Position numbers and translations under genes: made by a program. Below, piece by piece: positions 8,210 through 18,176 of a DNA stretch of 64,000 nucleotides. The notes under the pieces are model-generated. The model was not told the DNA's origin, did not search any database, and saw nothing but the letters and a program-made list of their open reading frames with translations. Each line of letters opens with the position of its first letter. Position 1 is the first letter of the stretch. The DNA is from Bifidobacterium cuniculi (lineage in GTDB: Bacteria > Actinomycetota > Actinomycetes > Actinomycetales > Bifidobacteriaceae): assembly GCF_000741575.1 (NCBI RefSeq), contig NZ_JGYV01000010.1, positions 62,001 through 126,000 on the forward strand, read 5' to 3'.

Positions 8210-10789
8210 TCAGTCGACTCCCGAATACGCCACGATGCCGCGGTTCACGCTGAGGAAGGCCTCATGGGCCCGCGCCGCCAGGCTGTCATGTCCAGCTCCC
8301 AGATAGGGTTCGGCGACTGCGATCTGCTGGAGGACATCGGCGAGACGCTTGGCGTTGCGGACGAAGTCGCCGCCCGTCATGTCGCTATGTTCGAGCACTT
8401 CGGCCAGTGAATCGCCATTTGTCCAGTCATGGATGACGTCGACGATGCCGAAATCGAGGGGCTGCAGCAGGCTGGTGATGCCAGAGGATTCACACAGCGC
8501 ACGGATGTCCTCGTCCAGCTCCTGCATCTCCCGGGCCCGTTGCGCCAGTATGCCGTGCGGGCCGCCGGGATAGCGCCGGGGGGAACCCCCCTCGCCGCGT
8601 CGTGCCTCATAGAGCAACGATGAGATCAAGGCTGCGAGCTGTGCGGCGTCGAGATCGTCGAGAATGCCCATGGTGATTGCCTGGGCCAGCACCAGGTCAC
8701 GTTCGCTGTACAGCCGGCGCAGGAGCTGGCCGTGCTCGGTCAGACGATAATCGAGCATGCCGTGGGTGTCATCCCTGACCAGGTAATCCAGCCGTTCGAG
8801 CACGCCGCAGATGCGGTCGAACTGGCGTGCAACCGAACCGGTCCTTGAATCCACACGCTCACGCAGGCGTTGGAGCTCCTTGGTCTCCCGGATCCAGCGA
8901 TGTCCCCACTTCATGTGCTGCGCATAATCCGGACAGGACTTGGCAGGATGGTCGTGCTCCAAGGCCTTGAGCTTGGCGATACGGGCATCGAGTCGGCGGA
9001 ATGCCCGTGACTTGTCCTCATTGGAAGCGAAATTCTCATGCTTGAGGCGCCTTCGCTCATTCTTCTGCAAATCGGACAATTCCATGCGGATGCGCAACAG
9101 CTCCGTGAAATCGCCATACTCGCAGTCCATGGCCTCCTCATAGCCTGCAATGGCCTTCTGCAGCGATTGGATACGCGCCTCGATCTGCCACATGGATTCG
9201 TTCGCCTCCCATTGGGCGAACGAATGGTCAAGCGTGGTGCGTGCCACCTCGTAGTCGCTGGTGCTCAACAAGTTGACGGCCATGTTGAAGGTCGGCTTGA
9301 AGCTGGAATGCAATGGGTAGACACGTCTGCTGGAAAGGGCGACTGCCGTGGTCGGCTTGAATCCCCGATGGTCCACGACGATGGCATTGCCGATGGTGTC
9401 GATGCCGCGTCGGCCGGCCCTGCCGGTCAATTGGGTGTACTCCCCCGGCGTCAGCGGCACTATGCCGGTACCGTCGTATTTCTCGAGCTTCTCGATGACC
9501 ACGCTGCGTGCCGGCATGTTGATGCCCAAGGCCAGGGTCTCCGTGGCAAAGACCACCTTGACCAACCCCTCTTCGAACAGTCGTTCCACGATTTGCTTGA
9601 AGAGGGCGATCATGCCGGCGTGGTGGGCCGCGAATCCTTCCTCGAGTGCGTGGCGGAACTGGGTGAAGCGCAAGGTGTGCAGGTCATCGTGCGTCAGTTG
9701 TCCCGCGACCATGTCGTCCACGATCTGGCGGACGCGCAGGGCTTCGTCCTCCGTGGTAAGCCTCAGTCCGGCATCCAGGCATTGGTCGACCGCGTCATCA
9801 CAGCCAGTCCGGGAGAAGATGAAATAGATGGCGGGAAGCATGTGCAGGAAGTTGAGCTCGTCGACCACCGCCCAGCGCTTGGGCAGGTATCGTTCCACAC
9901 GGCGCGCTCCCCTGTCTGGCTGGCGGCCACGTCCATGACCTTGGTGACGTTTGCCGGATCGGCGCATCGCCGCATGGTCGAATTCCTCGAGGCGTGCGCC
10001 GAGGCGGGCGTTGGGTTTGCCGGTGGCCTGGCCATAGTCGTCATGGCGGTACAGCTCGAAGAGTTCGGGTTCGGTCCGCGGGTCCTTCTGCACCATGACG
10101 TACTGTTCCAGCGGCACGGGACGATGTTCCGACACGACCAGCCGTGTGTCGCCTCGCACCGAGCCGATCCATTCGGCGAAATCCTCCACGTTCGATACGG
10201 TTGCAGACAATCCGACGATCTTCACGGTCTTCGGCAGGTGGATGATGACCTCCTCCCAGACCGGCCCACGAAAACGGTCAGCCAGGTAATGCACCTCGTC
10301 GAGGACCACGTAACGCAGGGCCTCCAGGGTGCTTGAATGCTCATAAAGCATGTTGCGCAGCACCTCGGTGGTCATGACCACGATATCGGCTTCGGAGTTG
10401 ATGGAGGTATCGCCGGTGAGCAGCCCTACCTTGTCGGGGCCATACAATTCCACCAAGTCATGGTATTTCTGGTTGCTCAGCGCCTTGATCGGCGTGGTGT
10501 AGAAGGCCTTTGCATCCTGCTGTTGCGCCAGATAGACCGCGAAGTCCGCCACGACGGTCTTGCCGGCGCCGGTCGGCGCGGCAACGAGTACGTTGGACCC
10601 GGACTCCAGTGCCTCGTTGGCCTCTTGCTGGAATGTATCGAGTTCGAAGGGAAGCGTCTGGGCGAACTTGGCCGCGATGGAGGAACGCCTCCGCTTGAGG
10701 CGTTCGAAATCGGCATAGCGCTGCGCGGGGGAACGCTGCTCGTTCTCCTCCCCCGCAGTCTTCGGGGCATGCTTGCGATGTCGTGTCAT
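8210..10789 (-). CDS. helY: Ski2-like DEAD/DEAH-box RNA helicase HelY
   Basis: 859 residues. Ski2/Mtr4-type superfamily 2 helicase. Walker A APTGAGKT is at residues 70-77, and DEVH at about 164-167. Further motifs are LSATVSN (motif III), FATETLALGINMPA (motif V) and QLTGRAGRRG (motif VI). The C-terminal third contains the DSHCT-type helical region. The start ATG at 10789 is chosen because upstream in-frame sequence is low-complexity and overlaps a 15-bp hairpin. A charged insert near residues 270-310 (SGKRHQGHGRGRQ) separates the two RecA-like domains. Probably acts in RNA turnover or processing. Confidence 0.92.
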   Translation of the reverse strand: MTRHRKHAPKTAGEENEQRSPAQRYADFERLKRRRSSIAAKFAQTLPFELDTFQQEANEALESGSNVLVAAPTGAGKTVVADFAVYLAQQQDAKAFYTTPIKALSNQKYHDLVELYGPDKVGLLTGDTSINSEADIVVMTTEVLRNMLYEHSSTLEALRYVVLDEVHYLADRFRGPVWEEVIIHLPKTVKIVGLSATVSNVEDFAEWIGSVRGDTRLVVSEHRPVPLEQYVMVQKDPRTEPELFELYRHDDYGQATGKPNARLGARLEEFDHAAMRRSGKRHQGHGRGRQPDRGARRVERYLPKRWAVVDELNFLHMLPAIYFIFSRTGCDDAVDQCLDAGLRLTTEDEALRVRQIVDDMVAGQLTHDDLHTLRFTQFRHALEEGFAAHHAGMIALFKQIVERLFEEGLVKVVFATETLALGINMPARSVVIEKLEKYDGTGIVPLTPGEYTQLTGRAGRRGIDTIGNAIVVDHRGFKPTTAVALSSRRVYPLHSSFKPTFNMAVNLLSTSDYEVARTTLDHSFAQWEANESMWQIEARIQSLQKAIAGYEEAMDCEYGDFTELLRIRMELSDLQKNERRRLKHENFASNEDKSRAFRRLDARIAKLKALEHDHPAKSCPDYAQHMKWGHRWIRETKELQRLRERVDSRTGSVARQFDRICGVLERLDYLVRDDTHGMLDYRLTEHGQLLRRLYSERDLVLAQAITMGILDDLDAAQLAALISSLLYEARRGEGGSPRRYPGGPHGILAQRAREMQELDEDIRALCESSGITSLLQPLDFGIVDVIHDWTNGDSLAEVLEHSDMTGGDFVRNAKRLADVLQQIAVAEPYLGAGHDSLAARAHEAFLSVNRGIVAYSGVD

Positions 10790-10832
10790 GTTGGTTTCTA
10801 CCTTGTTCCTGCGGCTTGCCGCCGCTGATATG

Positions 10833-10867
10833 GAAAGTGGTTGGCCCCGTCCGGGCCAACCACTTTC
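10833..10867 (-). terminator. Hairpin between membrane protein gene and helY
   Basis: Perfect 15-bp inverted repeat (10833-10847 and 10853-10867) with a 5-base loop, just downstream of the gene at 10872-11192. It would end transcription from upstream and implies that helY has its own promoter between the hairpin and its start. Confidence 0.65.
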
Positions 10868-10871
10868 GCGT

Positions 10872-11192
10872 TTACTCGTTGAAGTGCGACCAGTGCGCCC
10901 ATTGTCGCGCATACCGGTCCTGGCGGCGTTCCCTCCGTTCCACCACCACGGCGTGTGCATCCGCATAGCGGTCGGCGGCGACACGCAGGGGCTCGGTGAA
11001 GATGGCCCGTTGCGTGTCCGAATCCGTCGGATAGTCACTGTGGGACATGGCATCGAGCCGCTCGGATATCCGGCGCCCGACCGGAGAGACGGTCTTCATG
11101 GCACGGATGCCGTGCAGGACGGCATAGACAACGCCGGCAACGAACATGGCAAGCATGAACAATGCCAAAACCAGCCAAACCCACCAGGGCAT
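10872..11192 (-). CDS. Small membrane protein of unknown function
   Basis: 106 residues: one N-terminal hydrophobic helix (MPWWVWLVLALFMLAMFVAG, extending to about residue 27) followed by a soluble, Arg/Asp-rich tail with RISERLDAMSHSDY and ERRERRQDRYARQW. No family recognised. It begins 27 bases after the WYL-protein gene and is closed by a strong hairpin, so it is probably co-transcribed with that regulator. Codon use matches the neighbouring core genes. Confidence 0.65.
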   Translation of the reverse strand: MPWWVWLVLALFMLAMFVAGVVYAVLHGIRAMKTVSPVGRRISERLDAMSHSDYPTDSDTQRAIFTEPLRVAADRYADAHAVVVERRERRQDRYARQWAHWSHFNE

Positions 11193-11219
11193 GGAATCAC
11201 TCCCTTTCTTGGCGCAGGA

Positions 11220-13142
11220 TCAGTCCTGCGGTTCCTCGCGGCCGACCGTCAGCTCGGAAACACTCAGTTCACGTTCCGCACGGGCCACCACCATGCTCCG
11301 CAGGGTCTCGGGAGCCACTGCCAGGATATGCCGCGCATGGGCGATGCAGAAGGCAACGAACCACGAGTCGGACTGTACGTACAGGTGCACCTTCTCCCCC
11401 TCGCCACAGGGTTCGACGTCCGCGTCGGGCAGCGTGCGGATGAACTGCAGGTGAGGCTGGTCCGTGATGAACACGGCGGGCGTGGCGGTGTCGATGACCC
11501 ACTTGCGCAGTTCGCTGACAGACACGTCGGGAATGTCCAATGGCTTCACGGGACTGACGATGTCGGCCTTCTCGATGCGGGCGATACGGATGTTCTGCCA
11601 GATGCGCGGCTCGCCGGTCGCCTTGTTGAGCGTGGTATCCTTGTGCACGAATTCCTGCAGCTCCTCGGGGGCATACTCTGCGACGTCCGTCCACATGGCG
11701 GCATAATACACACCTTCGTCCGCATAGATCTTGGACGGTGCGACCAACCGGTGGAGCACACGTCCGGAACCATCCCGGTACTCCATGTTGAGCAACGCAT
11801 GGTCGCTGATGGCCTTCTTGACGGTAGGCATGGAGTGCGGTTCAAGCTCGTATCCAGTCAAGCTCACCCATGGGGTCTCCCCCGGTGCCACATGCTTCAC
11901 CAGACGCTGGTACAGGTCCTGTGCCTGCATACGCTGCTCCAACGGCAGAATCGAGGCGTGGGCCAGGTAGTTCACCGATGCGGTCAGCATGCTCATGTAT
12001 TGCGGCGAGATGCCGGCCAAGCGCTCCAAGCCGAGCGAGTTCGTGGCGGACACGATCCCTTCGGCGTCGAGCAGTGACCAGTCAATGTCGAAGAATTGGC
12101 TTCCTGCCATTTCCCCGTCATCGGAGACGGTGGTGAGGGTGTTGATGTCCTTGTGGATGGTGGAGACATGCTTCTTCATCTCATCATCGTTCTTCGGCTT
12201 GCCGATGAAACGGGTCGCCAATTCAGGCAACGAATACTCCTCACCGAGATGTGCAGAGAGGAACAGCATGAGTCGCAGGCGGCGATCCACCTCGCTGCCT
12301 GTCTGGAAGGAGCTTTTCTTCTGGTGCCCCTTGCCGGACATCTCCTCATCTTCCTCGTCATCGGACTCAAGCGAGGTGGCAGCGACCTTCGCGGTCATCG
12401 GATTGAGTGAATCGTCGGCCAGCTGGAACTGCGTCGCGGCATGGAGGCGCCTGCGGAATGCGTCGACGGCTTCCGGCGGACTGACGATGGAGGAGTTCGG
12501 GTGCTCCAGGACGAACATGGCCAGGTCGTCGGCATCGCTGTAGGCGACATTGATGTGTTCGCCATCATCCACTGCGACGGTCGCAGCGAAACGGCGCGAA
12601 TCCACTTCCCTGACCAGGTTCTCGGGGATGTGCTGCGTTCCCAGTCCCGGGGCAATCGAGTCAAGCCCTAGGCCCGGGATGGGCGTCTGGGGGACCCTCG
12701 GCGCAGTGCGTGAGATGTGCTGGGGCTGGGCGGGGGCCGAGGAAATCGACATGGAGCGGGCCAGGTAGTTCGCCGCCGCCAGTACGGGCATGTCCTCGGG
12801 GCGGAACCTCAGACGGATGCGAGGCTCGTCACCGAGCTGCAGACGATAGGAAGCGAAGTCCTGTCCCTCTGATTTCGAGGAATACTCGGGCTGGCGGGAT
12901 TCGATGGCAATGCCCATGGCGGCGAGCTTGGCGCGGTCACGCTGGAATTGCTTCGCGAAAGCGGCCTTGGCCGCCTGGTCTGCAAGCTCCCCGTACGAGT
13001 CGGCGTACGCCTTGACACGTTGGGCGATCTGTCGCGATGTGAGCCATTGCGGAAAAGCGGACGACAATACTGCCAGCACATCGAGTTCATGCTTGCCCCA
13101 CTTGTCCGAAAAGCGGCGCCTTCCGTTACTACCCTCTGCCAT
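11220..13142 (-). CDS. WYL-domain regulator, PafB-PafC-like fusion
   Basis: 640 residues, about twice the length of one PafB or PafC protein, and built as two related halves. The N-terminal half starts with a winged helix (SDKWGKHELDVLAVLSSAFPQWLTSRQIAQRV). The second half starts near residue 280 (VDRRLRLMLFLSAHLGEEYSLPELATRFI) and continues into a WYL-like domain with ALLNMEYRDGSGRVLHRLVAPSKIY. In mycobacteria PafBC is a heterodimeric activator of the LexA-independent DNA-damage response. Whether the fused protein does the same here is inference. Confidence 0.78.
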   Translation of the reverse strand: MAEGSNGRRRFSDKWGKHELDVLAVLSSAFPQWLTSRQIAQRVKAYADSYGELADQAAKAAFAKQFQRDRAKLAAMGIAIESRQPEYSSKSEGQDFASYRLQLGDEPRIRLRFRPEDMPVLAAANYLARSMSISSAPAQPQHISRTAPRVPQTPIPGLGLDSIAPGLGTQHIPENLVREVDSRRFAATVAVDDGEHINVAYSDADDLAMFVLEHPNSSIVSPPEAVDAFRRRLHAATQFQLADDSLNPMTAKVAATSLESDDEEDEEMSGKGHQKKSSFQTGSEVDRRLRLMLFLSAHLGEEYSLPELATRFIGKPKNDDEMKKHVSTIHKDINTLTTVSDDGEMAGSQFFDIDWSLLDAEGIVSATNSLGLERLAGISPQYMSMLTASVNYLAHASILPLEQRMQAQDLYQRLVKHVAPGETPWVSLTGYELEPHSMPTVKKAISDHALLNMEYRDGSGRVLHRLVAPSKIYADEGVYYAAMWTDVAEYAPEELQEFVHKDTTLNKATGEPRIWQNIRIARIEKADIVSPVKPLDIPDVSVSELRKWVIDTATPAVFITDQPHLQFIRTLPDADVEPCGEGEKVHLYVQSDSWFVAFCIAHARHILAVAPETLRSMVVARAERELSVSELTVGREEPQD

Positions 13143-13285
13143 TAGTCCTCACGGTTCAATATCGTTGGTCCTAGGTGTGCATGGAGGCTCTCCCTGCACA
13201 GTTCATTGTTCCATGATAGATGGTTTTTGCGCGGTACATTGCCAAAAATCAAAAAAAATCTGATTTTCCCTGAACCGCGAACAAC

Positions 13286-14713
13286 CTACATCCACTCGTC
13301 AGGCTCGATGCCTTGTGGTCCCACGTACTCTCCGTTCGGCACGTAATTCGGCTTTCCGGTGTCCTCCAGGACGGCGTGGCCGAACAGTGAGACATTGCGT
13401 CCGAAGGTCCAGTCCCCGGCCACGGTGAAGGAAGCGGCTGCCGCAATCGAAGGGACGCCATAGGGGAACCGCTCGTCGAAGTCGTGGATGTTCTTGTAGA
13501 AACGCTCATCCAGGGTAACTGTCGGGAAATGGTAGTCACCGTCCTCCATCTCGTAGGAATCGGTCAGGTGGAAACGATCCGAACGCATGATGAACAGGTC
13601 GTCGGTGGTTTTCACCGGCAGGAACCTCATGCGGTCGACCTCCACGCAGATGGCACCGTTGAACAGGCTCACGGCGGAACCCATGGCGGTCTCCAGTTGC
13701 AGGACCGGCGTCGAGGCCGGGTCGGTCGGGTCGACCGTCTTGTGGTTGCGGATCACCGGCAAGGGCAGGACCCCGTGGAAATCCTCGAGTTTCCTGCGCA
13801 ATGCGTCGATGCGCACCCAGATGTTGTTGGTGTTGAAATACGGGTGTGCATGGATGTCCATGGCCGCCGCCCGGTCGTTGGGATGGACCTGCGTCATCTC
13901 ACGCAGCATGAGGCGCCCGGTGGACTTGTCGCGGACGATATGGCCGCCCTTGCGGTCAGCCTCGGTGCGTTGGGCCACTTCGATCATGAACGGGGCGCCG
14001 GTGTTCTCGAAATGTTGCGCCAAGGTGCGCGAAGGACGCGCACCGAGATTGTCCGAATTGGAGATGAACAGATACTTGAACCCATGCTCCTCCAGGATGT
14101 CAAGCAGTCCCGATTCGTACAACGTGGAATACAGGTCGCCATGGCCCGGCGGACACCATTCGAGGGACGGGTCCTGCGGCCAGCTGACCGGTTCTCCGGT
14201 GGCCTCGTCAATCTTGGGTTCGACATGCTGGATGATCTCGACGGGGATGTCATCCTGAATGAAATGACGGTTCTTGGCCAGCACGGCCATGGTGTCCTGC
14301 GCTGTGCGGAAGGAATTCATGAGGGTCAGGGGAAGCGCGACCCCGAGCCTTTCCCGTGTGGTGATGACCTGGCCGAGGATGATGTCGATGAAACGCATCG
14401 GCTTGGCCTTGTGGCGCCGTACCGGCAGCAACGACTTGGCGCAGTCGAGGCCCATGGAGGTGCCCAGGCCCCCGTTGAGCTTGAGGAAGGCGGTCTTGGA
14501 GAAGGCGTCCACGGCCTTGTCGTGGTTGATGGTTTCGTAGACATCGTGGAAACTGGGGATGTCGGTGATGGGCTCCACGTCCTCCTCACGGACCCAGCTC
14601 GTGTCGTCCTCGTTGCGCCACACGTCGTACAGATGCCTGAATTGCGCAATGGCGGTGTCGCTCATGCCGGCGTCGCGCATCTTGTGCGCGGAACGCTCAA
14701 ATTCGTCAGCCAT
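13286..14713 (-). CDS. ugpA: UTP-glucose-1-phosphate uridylyltransferase (eukaryote-like type)
   Basis: Makes UDP-glucose from UTP and glucose 1-phosphate. 475 residues. The nucleotide-binding signature KLNGGLGTSMGLDCAKSLLPV, then EIIQHVEPKI, LEWCPPGHGDLYSTLYESG, FISNSDNLGARP and a C-terminal beta-helix part (GDWTFGRNVSLFGHAVLED) belong to the UGP2-like family, unrelated to GalU. Bifidobacteria use this type in galactose and lacto-N-biose utilisation. The start ATG at 14713 has AAAGGGA upstream. The following 143-base gap holds an A/T-rich stretch near 13240-13275 that may act as the terminator. Confidence 0.93.
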   Translation of the reverse strand: MADEFERSAHKMRDAGMSDTAIAQFRHLYDVWRNEDDTSWVREEDVEPITDIPSFHDVYETINHDKAVDAFSKTAFLKLNGGLGTSMGLDCAKSLLPVRRHKAKPMRFIDIILGQVITTRERLGVALPLTLMNSFRTAQDTMAVLAKNRHFIQDDIPVEIIQHVEPKIDEATGEPVSWPQDPSLEWCPPGHGDLYSTLYESGLLDILEEHGFKYLFISNSDNLGARPSRTLAQHFENTGAPFMIEVAQRTEADRKGGHIVRDKSTGRLMLREMTQVHPNDRAAAMDIHAHPYFNTNNIWVRIDALRRKLEDFHGVLPLPVIRNHKTVDPTDPASTPVLQLETAMGSAVSLFNGAICVEVDRMRFLPVKTTDDLFIMRSDRFHLTDSYEMEDGDYHFPTVTLDERFYKNIHDFDERFPYGVPSIAAAASFTVAGDWTFGRNVSLFGHAVLEDTGKPNYVPNGEYVGPQGIEPDEWM

Positions 14714-14952
14714 GCGGATGTGTCCCTTTCTCATATGAGGCTTCATGCCGTAACCCAGTGTACGCCGTCCCGGGGCATGGCAGTGCGCAAACGGGACCGG
14801 CAAGTCCCCCATCGTGGGTCGGTTGCGTCGCCACGCCCCTGGATGAGGGACGAGAAATGGCGGAAACATACCGATTTTCGGCGCGACACGACGAGAGGAT
14901 GCATTTTTCCCGGCCATCTGCTATATTCTTTTCTCGGTGTGAAAACACCGTT

Positions 14953-15029
<77 letters not shown>

Positions 15030-15035
15030 CAGGGA

Positions 15036-15071
15036 AATCGGGCTTCCCCGCCAAGGCGGGGAAGCCCGATT
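15036..15071. terminator. Terminator hairpin after tRNA-Pro and cmk-der
   Basis: Perfect 17-bp arms (15036-15052 and 15055-15071) with a two-base loop, between the tRNA-Pro gene and the convergent cmk-der gene end. It can serve both strands. Confidence 0.85.
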
Positions 15072-15086
15072 CATTATGCCAATGAA

Positions 15087-17228
15087 TCACTTCCGCTTTT
15101 TCTTCTCCCGAACATTCACCGAGATCTGGATCGGAGAACCTTCGAAACCGAACTCCTCGCGCAGGGAACGCTCCAGGAAGCGCCTGTACCCATGCTCCAG
15201 GAAGCCGGTCGCGAAGATGACGAATCGCGGTGGCCGGCTCGATGCCTGGGTCGCGAAGAGGATCCGCGGTTGCTTGCCGCCACGCAAGGGGTGCGGGTGC
15301 GCGGCCTGGATCTTGCCCAGGAAGGCGTTGAGCTTGCCGGTCGGGATACGCGTGTCCCACGACTGCAAGGCAGTCTCCATCGCCTTGGCAAGGCGGTTCG
15401 TGTGCCAGCCGGTCTTGGCCGACAGGTTCACCCGCTGGGCCCAGGTCACCCGATCGAACTCGGTCTTCCACAGCCGTTCCATGCGTTGGCGATCGAACTC
15501 ATCCATCAGGTCCCACTTGTTGAACACCAGTACCACGGCACGTCCTGCATCCACGGCCGTGCTCATCACCTTGAGATCCTGATCCGAAATCGGTACCGAC
15601 GCATCGAACAGCACCAGGGCCAGTTCGGCGCGTTCGATGGCTGCCTGCGTGCGCAGGGACGAATAGTATTCCGCACCTGACAGCTTGTGCTGCCGACGTT
15701 TGATGCCTGCGGTATCGATGAACAGGTAATCCTGGCCATCGATGTCCACGATTTCGTCGACGGGATCACGCGTCGTGCCGGCCAGGTCATTGACCACTGC
15801 ACGCTCCGCATGCGCCAGTTGATTGAGCAGCGAGGACTTGCCCACGTTCGGACGGCCCACCAAGGCCACACGACGCAAGCCATCCGGCGTCATGAACCCC
15901 GAGGTGTGCTCCGCATGCTCCAAGGCGTCCACGGCCGCGTCGAGCAGATCCCCCACGCCCCTGCCATGGAGAGCCGAAATCGGGTACGGCTCCCCCAGCC
16001 CCAGTTTCCAGAATTCGGAAGCCATGTACTCGCCAGCCTGGTCATCCGACTTGTTCACCGCCAGGACCACCGGTTTGCCGGCGGAACGCAGCATGCGTAC
16101 GATGCGTTCGTCAGTGGCGGTCAGGCCTACCTGCCCATCCACCACGAACACCACCCCATCCGCCAGCTGCACCGCTATCTGGGCCTGCGAGGCGATGGCC
16201 GAGTCGATGCCTTCGACGTCTGCCTCCCAACCCCCGGTATCGACCAGCTTGAAATCCACGCCTGCCCATTCAGCATCGTAGCTCACCCGGTCGCGGGTGA
16301 CGCCTGGAGTGTCCTCCACCACGGCTGCACGGCGTCCCAAGATACGGTTCACCAGAGTCGACTTGCCCACGTTCGGTCGTCCCACCACGGCCAGGACGCC
16401 GACCTGCTTGGGACCGGACAGACGCTCGGCATCCTGGAAAGAGGAGCCGTCGATCAGGGCCTCATCGGCCTCGTCCAGTTCATAGCCCTCGAGATTCGCG
16501 GCATATTCGGCATATTCTTTTTCCTCGATGGCGTCGTCCACCAATCCGATCATCACGTCGAGCGTCTGCTCGAACGTGAGCTCCGAGTTGTCGATCGTGG
16601 CCACACCGTCAGGAGCAACCATGAAATTGGTGACCTTCGCATCCAAGGCATCCCGCGCGGAGACATCCTCCGCGCCGGCCCTGCCTGCCTTCGCCTGACG
16701 CTCACGGCGTGCCTGGCGCACATCGTCACGGGCGGTCAGCAGGATGCGCACCTCGGCATTCGGGGCGACCACGTCCGTGATGTCACGCCCCTCCGCCACG
16801 ATGCCCCTGCCTTCGGAGAAGGAATGCTCGGCGCACTCCTCGGCGATATATGCACGCTGCGCGGCAATCAACAGGTGCCGTACCGGGATGATTGATGAGA
16901 CCACCGACACGTGCGAACTCACCTCACTCGAACGGATCGCCTCACTGATGTTCTCGTTGTCGCAGAACACGCGCTCGCTGTCCGGGGCGCCCGGATCGGT
17001 GTTGATGTCGAAATGCCCCTGCGTGAACAACTCGGCCACGGTCTCAGTGATGAGCCTTTCGTCGGGTTGTCCGGCATCCAGGTCGATGCCGCGGTGCATG
17101 CACCACCAGGTCGCGGCACGGTACATCGCGCCGGTGTCGAGGTATGCCAGTTCATAATACCGGGCCAGTGCCTTGGCCGTGGAGGACTTGCCCACGCCGG
17201 CGGGGCCGTCGATGGCGATGCGAATCAC
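15087..17228 (-). CDS. cmk-der: Bifunctional cytidylate kinase / GTPase Der
   Basis: 713 residues. Residues 1 to about 230 are cytidylate kinase ([39 protein letters not shown]), which phosphorylates CMP and dCMP. After an acidic linker come two Der G domains: [16 protein letters not shown] with DTPGVTRD, then [16 protein letters not shown] with LAGTTRD, NKWD, and a C-terminal KH-like part ending in KKKRK. Der acts in 50S subunit assembly. The fusion is normal in bifidobacteria. Start is GTG 17228, overlapping the upstream stop by four bases. Confidence 0.95.
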   Translation of the reverse strand: MIRIAIDGPAGVGKSSTAKALARYYELAYLDTGAMYRAATWWCMHRGIDLDAGQPDERLITETVAELFTQGHFDINTDPGAPDSERVFCDNENISEAIRSSEVSSHVSVVSSIIPVRHLLIAAQRAYIAEECAEHSFSEGRGIVAEGRDITDVVAPNAEVRILLTARDDVRQARRERQAKAGRAGAEDVSARDALDAKVTNFMVAPDGVATIDNSELTFEQTLDVMIGLVDDAIEEKEYAEYAANLEGYELDEADEALIDGSSFQDAERLSGPKQVGVLAVVGRPNVGKSTLVNRILGRRAAVVEDTPGVTRDRVSYDAEWAGVDFKLVDTGGWEADVEGIDSAIASQAQIAVQLADGVVFVVDGQVGLTATDERIVRMLRSAGKPVVLAVNKSDDQAGEYMASEFWKLGLGEPYPISALHGRGVGDLLDAAVDALEHAEHTSGFMTPDGLRRVALVGRPNVGKSSLLNQLAHAERAVVNDLAGTTRDPVDEIVDIDGQDYLFIDTAGIKRRQHKLSGAEYYSSLRTQAAIERAELALVLFDASVPISDQDLKVMSTAVDAGRAVVLVFNKWDLMDEFDRQRMERLWKTEFDRVTWAQRVNLSAKTGWHTNRLAKAMETALQSWDTRIPTGKLNAFLGKIQAAHPHPLRGGKQPRILFATQASSRPPRFVIFATGFLEHGYRRFLERSLREEFGFEGSPIQISVNVREKKKRK

Positions 17229-17998
17229 AGTCCCACCGCCTTCGACAGGGAACGGACCTCGGCCTGGGAAAGCACGCGGTAGGACCCCGGCTTGATGTCC
17301 CCCAGCTTGATGGGGCCGATCTGCGTACGGACCAGGCGCTTCACCGGGAACCCGATGGCGCCGAAGATGCGGCGCACGATGCGGTTCTTGCCGGAATGCA
17401 GGGTGACCTTGACGATGGTGGTGTCCCGGTTGGAATCGATGATCGAGCAGTGGTCGAGCTTGATCCATCCGTCGTCGAGCTGTACGCCGGTACGGATCAG
17501 GCGCCGGCACACTGTTCCGCTCATCTTGCCTTGCAAGGTGACGATGTAGGTCTTCTCCACTTCGTACCTCGGATGCATGACGTGCTGTGAGAGCTCCCCG
17601 TCATTGGTCATGAGGATCAGGCCCTCCGATTCATAGTCGAGTCGCCCCATGTGGAAGATGCGCTCGTACTTGTCGCCGACGATGTCCCGGAGGGTGAACC
17701 TCCCCTTGGGATCCTCCATGGCGGAGAGCACCTTGCGGGGCTTGTTGAGTGCCAACGTGACATGGTTCGGGTTCAGGCGGATGCGCGAACCGTCCACACG
17801 CACCTCCTGGGTCTTGGGATCGACTCGTGTGCCGAGGGTGGTGACCAATTCGCCATTGACCTCCACACGGCCGTCCGTGATCATTTCCTCGCATTTGCGG
17901 CGGGAACCGAATCCCGCCTGCGCCAGCAGTTTCTGCAGGCGGATTCCTTCGTCAGACGTCTCGTGCGTCTTCTTGGCTTGGCTGTATGCGTGTGGCAT
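17225..17998 (-). CDS. rluB: 23S rRNA pseudouridine synthase, RluB/RsuA family
   Basis: 257 residues. An N-terminal S4 RNA-binding domain ([31 protein letters not shown]) precedes the catalytic domain with [19 protein letters not shown], holding the catalytic Asp, and the conserved [22 protein letters not shown]. The start ATG at 17998 leaves a short polar tail before the S4 domain. Overlaps cmk-der by four bases; the same order is conserved in many actinobacteria. The exact uridine modified is not predictable. Confidence 0.9.
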   Translation of the reverse strand: MPHAYSQAKKTHETSDEGIRLQKLLAQAGFGSRRKCEEMITDGRVEVNGELVTTLGTRVDPKTQEVRVDGSRIRLNPNHVTLALNKPRKVLSAMEDPKGRFTLRDIVGDKYERIFHMGRLDYESEGLILMTNDGELSQHVMHPRYEVEKTYIVTLQGKMSGTVCRRLIRTGVQLDDGWIKLDHCSIIDSNRDTTIVKVTLHSGKNRIVRRIFGAIGFPVKRLVRTQIGPIKLGDIKPGSYRVLSQAEVRSLSKAVGL

Positions 17999-18040
17999 CG
18001 TTCTCCCAACGTGGCCGTAGTGATGTATCCAAAACGGGGA

Positions 18041-18084
18041 CACATGCCCGTGCCGCTGCCGCCTGGCAGTGGCACGGGCATGTG
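18041..18084. repeat. 20-bp-arm inverted repeat between divergent genes
   Basis: Arms 18041-18060 and 18065-18084 with a four-base loop; 19 of 20 positions pair by Watson-Crick rules and the other can form G-U. It lies between two gene starts (rluB leftward, MIP channel rightward), where a terminator is not expected. It may be an operator, a 5'-UTR hairpin or a stray hairpin of the class found at gene ends. Confidence 0.7.
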
Positions 18085-18176
18085 ACCACTTCCTAGTATT
18101 GTACAGCGTGACCGTCGAACATGCGGTCCTCCATGGGGTGACCCGTGGGAATACGAGGACAAGTCAAAGGAAAAAC

